The translations under genes were made by a program, and so were the position numbers. A model generated the notes under the pieces. It had not been told where the DNA came from. It saw only the letters and a list, made by a program, of their open reading frames with translations, and made no database searches. A stretch of DNA of 14,509 nt from Peptococcaceae bacterium (GTDB lineage: Bacteria; Bacillota; Peptococcia; Peptococcales; Peptococcaceae), in assembly GCA_017383785.1 (NCBI GenBank), contig JAFNVD010000162.1:1-14509 (forward strand), written 5' to 3'. Each line of letters begins with the position of its first letter. The stretch's first letter is position 1. Below are positions 11,016 through 14,509 of the stretch, one piece after another.

Positions 11016-11507
11016 TTACGCAGTTTCTTTGGATTTGCGTACTTCTTCCAGTACGTATGCCAGTCTCTGGATTGGAGCCTGGAAACAAGATGCAACCTGA
11101 GCCAGCAATACTTCTTTTGGTGGCAGTTCGCCCAGAGCGATAACGCCAGCCTGATCCAGGTATTCGCCTTCTAACAGACCGCCTTTGATCTCCAGAATTT
11201 TGTTTTCTTTGGAGAATTTTGCGATAATCTGTGCTGGTGCGATTAAATCTTCACCACCGAAAGCGATAGCTGTTACACCTTTGAAAGTTGGAACCAGTGC
11301 TTCAGCACCAGCTTCTTTCGCAGCGATTGTTAACAGAGTGTTTTTTACTACACGGTAATCAACACCTGCTTCTCTCAGCTGTTTTCTTAATTTAGTAGCC
11401 TGTGCTACTGTTAAACCACGGTAGTCAACAACAACGATTGTTTTGGAACTGTTGAATTTTTCAACCAGCTCAGCTACGATGGCTTTTTTTCCTTCTAAAC
11501 TTCCCAT
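11016..11507 (-). CDS. rplJ: 50S ribosomal protein L10
   Basis: L10 anchors the L7/L12 dimers to 23S rRNA next to L11 and represses its own operon by binding the mRNA leader. The 163-residue product has the normal N-terminal rRNA-binding domain (SSKTIVVVDYRGLTVAQATKLR, YRVVKNTL, FGGEDLIAPAQI) and a C-terminal helix for L7/L12 dimers. The ATG at 11507 has AGGAGGTG at the proper distance. Upstream lie a perfect promoter, an L10 leader with terminator, and a possible stem that pairs with the start-codon region. The tail is slightly short but within the family range. Confidence 0.98.
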   Translation of the reverse strand: MGSLEGKKAIVAELVEKFNSSKTIVVVDYRGLTVAQATKLRKQLREAGVDYRVVKNTLLTIAAKEAGAEALVPTFKGVTAIAFGGEDLIAPAQIIAKFSKENKILEIKGGLLEGEYLDQAGVIALGELPPKEVLLAQVASCFQAPIQRLAYVLEEVRKSKETA

Positions 11508-11553
11508 TTCAGCACCTCCTAACGAGTGTATTATAATAATACAGAACTGAAAT
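11506..11553 (-). promoter_or_regulatory. Possible stem covering the rplJ ribosome binding site
   Basis: In the mRNA, AUUUCAG (11553-11547) is perfectly complementary to CUGAAAU (11512-11506), whose 3' end enters the AUG of rplJ. Between them lie a 7-bp palindrome (11528-11542, GTATTAT/ATAATAC about one central base) and the AGGAGGTG site. If formed, the stem would hide the ribosome binding site. It could be a second, translational layer beneath the L10 leader; this is inferred from complementarity only. Confidence 0.4.
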
Positions 11554-11576
11554 ACTGATCGACCATATCAAACCAT

Positions 11577-11607
11577 ATAAAAAGCCTTTGCGTAGAGACA
11601 CAAAGGC
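11577..11607 (-). terminator. Intrinsic terminator/attenuator in the L10 leader
   Basis: The minus strand has GCCTTTG, a 10-nt loop and CAAAGGC, followed by TTTTTAT. It stands at the 3' end of the L10 leader and upstream of rplJ, the expected position for an attenuator governed by L10 binding. It could also be a constitutive partial terminator. Confidence 0.85.
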
Positions 11608-11673
11608 AGAAATTGCATAGCAACAATGGCCTCGGTAGGAAATTAAGTCTTGCGACACCTACTGTCTACAGCG
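11608..11673 (-). promoter_or_regulatory. Ribosomal protein L10 leader (autoregulatory RNA)
   Basis: The minus strand carries the hallmark CTGTAGACAG-type segment, then GTAGG (top of a helix closed by CCTAC) and an upper GTC/GAC stem capped by a GCAA tetraloop (11656-11647), then CCTACCGAGG. This is the L10-binding kink-turn element of the L10 leader family (Rfam L10_leader). L10, with L12, binds it in the nascent mRNA and reduces rplJ-rplL expression. Together with the terminator that follows it forms a complete leader of about 185 nt from the promoter to rplJ. Confidence 0.88.
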
Positions 11674-11698
11674 AAAATCTATTCAGTTAAGCATTCAT

Positions 11699-11727
11699 AT
11701 TATATATGTTTGTTTCCTGTTTGTCAA
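11699..11727 (-). promoter_or_regulatory. Perfect-consensus promoter for rplJ-rplL
   Basis: On the minus strand TTGACA (11727-11722) and TATAAT (11704-11699) are exactly 17 nt apart, a full match to the sigma-A/sigma-70 consensus. The -35 begins 7 nt after the rplA stop codon. The expected transcription start is about 11692, immediately upstream of the L10 leader, which makes the pairing convincing. Confidence 0.9.
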
Positions 11728-11733
11728 TTAAAA

Positions 11734-12426
11734 CTATTGCAGTTTTAAAGGATTGATTTTAACACCAGGGCCCATTGTAGAAGAAACAGTTACGCTTCTG
11801 ATGTACTGACCTTTAGAAGAAGCAGGTTTTGCTTTGATCAGAACGTCGCACAGGGTTTTGAAGTTTTCTTCTAATTTTTCCTGTTCGAAGCTTGCTTTAC
11901 CGATTGGAGCGTGGATGATACCGGTTTTGTCAACACGATATTCAATTTTACCAGCTTTTACATCGTTAATAGCTTTTGTAACATCCATTGTTACAGTACC
12001 TGTTTTTGGGTTTGGCATTAAACCTTTAGGGCCTAACAGACGACCGATTTTACCAACAACGCCCATCATGTCTGGAGTTGCGATAGCTACATCGAAGTCG
12101 AACCAGCCACCCTGAATTTTTGCAACGATGTCATCAGCGCCAACAAAATCTGCACCGGCAGCTTCTGCTTCTTTTGCTTTTTCACCTTTTGCAAATACTA
12201 ATACAGTCTGAGTTTTACCAGTACCATTTGGCAGTACAACTGCGCCACGAATCATCTGGTCGGACTGTCTTGGGTCAACGCCAAGTTTAAATGCAACTTC
12301 CACTGTTTCATCAAATTTCGCAGTAGCAGTTTTTTTCACCAGTTCAATTGCTTCGCTTACTTCATACTGAGCAGCTTTGTCAATCAGTTTGCTGGCTTCT
12401 TCATATTTTTTACCATGTTTTGGCAT
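11734..12426 (-). CDS. rplA: 50S ribosomal protein L1
   Basis: L1 forms the mobile L1 stalk on 23S rRNA helix 77, which helps release deacylated tRNA from the E site, and represses its own mRNA. The 230-residue product has the standard length with the two-domain landmarks: a KFDETVEVAFKLGVDPRQSDQMIRG first domain, the MPNPKTGTV segment, and a C-terminal SVTVSSTMGPGVKINP strand. The ATG at 12426 has AGGAGGAAAG 8 nt upstream. The stop is TAG, at the normal family end. It follows rplK by 63 nt, in which a probable L1-binding motif lies. Confidence 0.98.
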   Translation of the reverse strand: MPKHGKKYEEASKLIDKAAQYEVSEAIELVKKTATAKFDETVEVAFKLGVDPRQSDQMIRGAVVLPNGTGKTQTVLVFAKGEKAKEAEAAGADFVGADDIVAKIQGGWFDFDVAIATPDMMGVVGKIGRLLGPKGLMPNPKTGTVTMDVTKAINDVKAGKIEYRVDKTGIIHAPIGKASFEQEKLEENFKTLCDVLIKAKPASSKGQYIRSVTVSSTMGPGVKINPLKLQ

Positions 12427-12442
12427 TTGTCTTTCCTCCTAA

Positions 12443-12468
12443 GTGGTTCTACGGAATAATCCTCCCAC
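12443..12468 (-). promoter_or_regulatory. Probable L1-binding leader motif before rplA
   Basis: The mRNA reads GUGGGAGG, a short GGA/UCC-capped loop, then CCGUAGAACCAC. An outer GUGG/CCAC stem, an asymmetric internal loop (GA opposite GUAGAA) and an inner stem match the architecture of L1 mRNA sites, which mimic the 23S rRNA site. The 3' arm lies directly beside the AGGAGG site of rplA, so protein binding should block initiation. It shares GUGGGAGG and CCGUnnnACCAC with the motif before rplK. Confidence 0.65.
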
Positions 12469-12489
12469 AGCATTCAACAATAAAAGGGA

Positions 12490-12918
12490 TTAGCCTTCTA
12501 CAATTTCAATACCCATGCTTCTAGCTGTACCTTCGATCATGCTCATAGCAGCTTCGATACTAGCAGCATTTAAGTCTTCCATTTTTTCTTCAGCGATTGC
12601 TCTAACTTTAGAAGTTGGAACTTTACCTACTTTTTTACGGTTTGGTTCGCCAGATGCTCTTTCAATACCAGCAGCTTTTTTCAGCAGAACTGCAGCTGGT
12701 GGTGTTTTTGTGATAAAGCTGAAAGAACGGTCTGCGTATACAGTAATTTCTACTGGAATAATCAAACCTGCCTGATTTTTTGTTCTTTCATTGAATTCTT
12801 TACAGAATCCCATGATATTTACACCATGCTGACCTAATGCAGGACCAACTGGTGGAGCAGGGTTTGCTTTGCCAGCAGGTACTTGCAGTTTTACAAAACC
12901 TACGACTTTTTTCGCCAT
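12490..12918 (-). CDS. rplK: 50S ribosomal protein L11
   Basis: L11 binds the GTPase-associated centre of 23S rRNA, the thiostrepton site, and is needed for RelA activation and factor turnover. The 142-residue product has the normal length, with the N-terminal PAGKANPAPPVGPALGQHG segment (proline-rich, the thiostrepton contact face), ITVYADRSFSFITKTPPAAVLLKKAAG, and a C-terminal rRNA-binding domain ending in TARSMGIEIVEG. The ATG at 12918 has AAGGAGGTG upstream. It lies 76 nt after nusG, and the gap holds a probable L1 regulatory site. Stop TAA. Confidence 0.98.
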   Translation of the reverse strand: MAKKVVGFVKLQVPAGKANPAPPVGPALGQHGVNIMGFCKEFNERTKNQAGLIIPVEITVYADRSFSFITKTPPAAVLLKKAAGIERASGEPNRKKVGKVPTSKVRAIAEEKMEDLNAASIEAAMSMIEGTARSMGIEIVEG

Positions 12919-12943
12919 TTTGGTGCACCTCCTTAAAAATAAT

Positions 12944-12970
12944 GTGGTATAACGGGGGTTTCCCTCCCAC
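12944..12970 (-). promoter_or_regulatory. Probable L1-binding leader motif before rplK
   Basis: The mRNA reads GUGGGAGGGAAA, a C-run, then CCGUUAUACCAC. The outer GUGG/CCAC stem and inner GGG/CCC stem with an asymmetric internal loop resemble the known L1 mRNA operator at the head of rplKA. The 3' arm is 9 nt before the AAGGAGGT site of rplK. L1 bound here would repress rplK and, through coupling, rplA. Recognised by pattern and position; not tested with a covariance model. Confidence 0.7.
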
Positions 12971-12994
12971 TAAAGCAAGACATCAAATGACATC

Positions 12995-13525
12995 TTAAAC
13001 TTTAAAAACTTGATCATAATCTAAATCAACCGGCGTTTCGCGACCGCCGAACAGAGACAGCATTACAACAACTTTGCCTTTTTCGGTGTCGATTTCGCTC
13101 ACGCGACCAACCATACCGCGGAAAGAGGAATCTAAGATTTCAACGTTATCGCCTACTTCATAGTCCATTTCCCGTCTAGTTTCTTCCATACCCTGCTGAC
13201 GCAGCAGCATTTTCACTTCTGACTCATGCAGCGGGATTGGTTTTGCACCAGTCCCAACAAAGCCTGTTACACCTGTGGTATTTCTTACCACATACCAGGA
13301 ATCGTCGGTCATAATCATCTCTACCAGCACATACCCAGGAAAAACTTTACGTTTGTTGATTTTTACTTTATCGTTTTTCTTTTCTTCTACATCTTCCGTT
13401 GGAATCATAATACGGAAAATGTACTCTTCCATATTCATGGATTCGATTCTTTTTTCCAAGTTGGTTTTTACTTTATTTTCGTAACCTGAATATGTGTGAA
13501 CAGCATACCAGCTTTTCTCTTCCAT
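12995..13525 (-). CDS. nusG: Transcription termination/antitermination factor NusG
   Basis: NusG binds the RNA polymerase clamp to affect pausing and processivity, and its KOW domain can contact ribosomal S10 or Rho. The 176-residue product has an NGN domain (SWYAVHTYSGYENKVKTNLEKRI; RKVFPGYVLVEMIMTDDSWYVVRNTTGVTGFVG) and a C-terminal KOW domain (VGDNVEILDSSFRGMVGRVSEID). I chose the ATG at 13525 (MEEKSWYAVHTY), the common family start. An in-frame TTG two codons upstream (13531) has the tighter spacing to AGGAG (5 nt against about 10) and cannot be excluded. It lies 19 nt after secE. Confidence 0.95.
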   Translation of the reverse strand: MEEKSWYAVHTYSGYENKVKTNLEKRIESMNMEEYIFRIMIPTEDVEEKKNDKVKINKRKVFPGYVLVEMIMTDDSWYVVRNTTGVTGFVGTGAKPIPLHESEVKMLLRQQGMEETRREMDYEVGDNVEILDSSFRGMVGRVSEIDTEKGKVVVMLSLFGGRETPVDLDYDQVFKV

Positions 13526-13544
13526 AATCAATCAGGCTCCTAAC

Positions 13545-13760
13545 TTAAAATACTAAACCGAACAGACCTGCAATGATAGAATCCACTACCCAAATAGCTG
13601 CTGCAATAGCTACTACAGCTACCAGTACAACTTCTGTATAAGTAATCAATTCTTTTTTGGTAGGCCAGTGAACTTTTTTCAATTCGTTCAATGTAGCCTT
13701 AGCAGATTTTTTTGTTCTTGCAACGAAACCAACTTTTTTTTCTGGCTGTTTCTCAGTCAT
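13545..13760 (-). CDS. secE: Preprotein translocase subunit SecE
   Basis: SecE clamps the two halves of SecY in the membrane-embedded SecYEG channel. The 71-residue protein is the short single-span form found in most bacteria outside the enterics. A lysine-rich cytoplasmic N-terminus leads to the conserved amphipathic segment TLNELKKVHWPTKKELITYT (about 24-43), then one hydrophobic span (about 44-69) to the C-terminus. The gene sits 17 nt after rpmG and 19 nt before nusG, the usual rpmG-secE-nusG order. Start ATG at 13760. Confidence 0.96.
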   Translation of the reverse strand: MTEKQPEKKVGFVARTKKSAKATLNELKKVHWPTKKELITYTEVVLVAVVAIAAAIWVVDSIIAGLFGLVF

Positions 13761-13777
13761 TTTGAACTCATCCTATC

Positions 13778-13927
13778 TTATTTGGTTTCTTTGTGCACAG
13801 TGTGAGTTTTGCAGAATGGGCAATATTTTTTTAACTCAATTCTATCTGGATTATTCTTTTTATTTTTTACAGTACTGTAGTTACGTCTTTTGCATTCAGT
13901 GCAAGCCAGTGTAATACCTACGCGCAT
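13778..13927 (-). CDS. rpmG: 50S ribosomal protein L33, zinc-binding form
   Basis: L33 is a small 50S protein near the E site. The 49-codon frame reads MRVGITLACTECKRRNYSTV and continues to CPFCKTHTVHKETK. Cys9, Cys12, Cys36 and Cys39 form the zinc ribbon of the C+ type, the form replaced by cysteine-free paralogues under zinc limitation in some Firmicutes; whether such a paralogue exists elsewhere is not visible here. The ATG at 13927 has GGGAGGTG upstream. It is the first gene of the secE-nusG unit, and no tRNA-Trp gene is present next to secE, unlike in some related clusters. Confidence 0.96.
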   Translation of the reverse strand: MRVGITLACTECKRRNYSTVKNKKNNPDRIELKKYCPFCKTHTVHKETK

Positions 13928-13994
13928 TTCAAACACCTCCCAAAAGAAATTCTATAAAAAAGGTCATTTGTATACCTATTTTTCACGCCTATCT

Positions 13995-14023
13995 AGTTTA
14001 GCATAACAATACAAGCGTGTCAA
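13995..14023 (-). promoter_or_regulatory. Proximal promoter for rpmG-secE-nusG-rplK-rplA
   Basis: On the minus strand TTGACA (14023-14018) and TAAACT (14000-13995) are 17 nt apart, with TGC before the -10 (extended element). The expected start is near 13988, about 60 nt upstream of the rpmG ATG. A consensus match in the right place; use is inferred. Confidence 0.78.
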
Positions 14024-14050
14024 CAGAATTTTTTCGCAATTTAATAAAGA

Positions 14051-14080
14051 AGTACGTCGCCCATACATTGGTATCGTACT
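14051..14080 (-). other. Stem-loop between the two rpmG promoters
   Basis: AGTACG (14051-14056) pairs with CGTACT (14075-14080), with an inner ATAC/GTAT stem around ATTG and a 6-nt one-sided bulge. On the minus strand it is followed by TTCTTTATT, a poor U-tract. It would be transcribed from the distal promoter. It may be a weak attenuator or simple leader structure; its function is unknown. Confidence 0.4.
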
Positions 14081-14120
14081 CCTTGCTGTATCTTTGCCTG
14101 TGTTGTTTTTTACGTTTCAT

Positions 14121-14149
14121 ATTATAATCAAGCACAAACTATTTGTAAA
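14121..14149 (-). promoter_or_regulatory. Distal promoter upstream of rpmG
   Basis: On the minus strand TTTACA (14149-14144) and TATAAT (14126-14121) are 17 nt apart. The start would be near 14114, giving a leader of about 190 nt through the proximal promoter to rpmG. It may be a tandem promoter for the rpmG unit, or drive a short RNA ending in or near the stem-loop at 14051-14080. Confidence 0.65.
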
Positions 14150-14218
14150 GAAGTTTTCAATCCGTAATAACATGATTTTTCTTATTATAAATATATAGCA
14201 AAACATATCTACTACTTT

Positions 14219-14249
14219 TATTTGTGGATTCTCGTTTTAGCCACAAATA
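14219..14249. repeat. 9-bp inverted repeat, possible operator
   Basis: TATTTGTGG and its exact complement CCACAAATA are separated by 13 nt. No U-tract follows on either strand, so it is not a good intrinsic terminator. It sits about 30 nt upstream of the -35 of the plus-strand LysR-like gene, a place where LysR-type proteins often bind, but the wide spacing is not the classic T-N11-A box. Confidence 0.45.
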
Positions 14250-14279
14250 TTATTGCTGTATATATCACATGAATACACA

Positions 14280-14308
14280 TTGATTAATGTACGGACATTT
14301 GCTATACT
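14280..14308 (+). promoter_or_regulatory. Extended -10 promoter for the LysR-like gene
   Basis: TTGATT (14280-14285) and TATACT (14303-14308) are 17 nt apart, with TGC immediately before the -10. The expected start is about 14315. AAAGGA at 14328-14333 lies 9 nt before the ATG at 14343. The intact promoter and ribosome binding site are notable because the reading frame itself is interrupted. Confidence 0.72.
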
Positions 14309-14342
14309 ATAAATATATTACTAAAACAAAGGATTATCGCCT

Positions 14343-14509
14343 ATGCATACAGATCAAATTCGATTGCTGCTGGATTTGGCGCAAACCAATTCTTTTAACC
14401 AGACAGCAGAACGACATTTCACAACACAACAAAGTATCTCCTAGAGCATAAAACAATTAGAAAAGGAATTGAATGTGAAAATATTCAATCGTTCTAATGC
14501 CGGAGTTAC
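14343..14509 (+). pseudogene. LysR-family regulator N-terminus with in-frame TAG (partial)
   Basis: The frame starting at 14343 reads MHTDQIRLLLDLAQTNSFNQ, continues TAERHFTTQQSIS, meets TAG at 14442-14444 (codon 34), and resumes SIKQLEKELNVKIFNRSNAGV to the window edge. Apart from the stop this is a typical LysR-type winged helix-turn-helix, where family members usually have Tyr or a similar residue in the QxSxSxSIKQLE stretch, so a single-base TAC/TAT to TAG change is the simplest account. Promoter and ribosome binding site look intact. It is either a recent pseudogene, a sequence error, or a read-through site. The C-terminal effector domain is outside the window. Confidence 0.75.

Larger units (their letters stand above)
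14024..14342. other. AT-rich intergenic region between divergent rpmG and LysR-like gene
   Basis: This stretch of about 320 nt has no convincing protein gene. It holds a second minus-strand promoter (14121-14149), a stem-loop (14051-14080), a 9-bp inverted repeat with a 13-nt loop (14219-14249), and the plus-strand promoter for the LysR-like gene (14280-14308). The rest is AT-rich and shows nothing further. Confidence 0.7.

Noticed and set aside
11530..11540. A TATAAT just upstream of rplJ as a promoter
   Set aside because: No acceptable -35 lies about 17 nt upstream (TCAGTA only), and the sequence is part of a palindrome in the leader.
13998..14120. 40-codon frame starting MKRKKQHRQRYSKEY upstream of rpmG on the minus strand
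   Set aside because: Its ATG lies 1 nt after the distal -10 hexamer and therefore upstream of the predicted transcription start, it has no ribosome binding site, and it ends inside the proximal -10.
14442..14444. TAG as a reassigned sense codon
   Set aside because: rpsG and rplA end with TAG at the normal family C-terminus, so TAG works as a stop in this genome; a local mutation, error or read-through is more likely.

Overview
The window carries the bacterial transcription/translation super-cluster rpmG-secE-nusG-rplK-rplA-rplJ-rplL-rpoB-rpoC-rpsL-rpsG-fusA-tuf, all on the minus strand and read from about 13927 down to 1. At the right edge is the start of a divergent plus-strand LysR-type regulator. 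Gene order, strong AAGGAGG-type ribosome binding sites, short SecE and S12 proteins, an acidic RpoB tail and moderate GC suggest a Firmicute. The protein sequences look most like the Negativicutes (Acidaminococcaceae/Phascolarctobacterium-like), but that placement is from memory and tentative.

Right to left, the cluster divides into four candidate transcription units. (1) rpmG-secE-nusG-rplK-rplA has two tandem sigma-A-type promoters upstream of rpmG. A probable L1-binding leader element lies before rplK and a second copy before rplA. (2) rplJ-rplL starts from a perfect TTGACA-17-TATAAT promoter just after the rplA stop, followed by a canonical L10 leader with an intrinsic terminator; a second stem may cover the rplJ start site. 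(3) rpoB-rpoC is separated from rplL by a strong intrinsic terminator and has its own extended -10 promoter. A possible 27-codon upstream ORF sits in its leader, and both polymerase genes start with TTG. (4) rpsL-rpsG-fusA-tuf has a strong promoter right after the rpoC stop and a 13-bp hairpin in its leader. The L7Ae-like gene that often sits between rpoC and rpsL in Firmicutes is absent.

The products work together. SecE belongs to the translocon. NusG links RNA polymerase to elongation control and to ribosomes. L33, L11, L1, L10, L7/L12, S12 and S7 are ribosomal, EF-G and EF-Tu drive elongation, and RpoB/RpoC form the polymerase core. The promoter, terminator and leader layout suggests that ribosomal protein, polymerase and elongation factor synthesis are tuned separately although the genes are contiguous.

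No mobile element, CRISPR array, tRNA, rRNA or clearly new multi-gene system is visible. The least ordinary observations are the LysR-like gene with an in-frame TAG at codon 34, the twin L1-type motifs, the rpoB leader ORF, and the S12 residue T44 beside the streptomycin-site Lys43.
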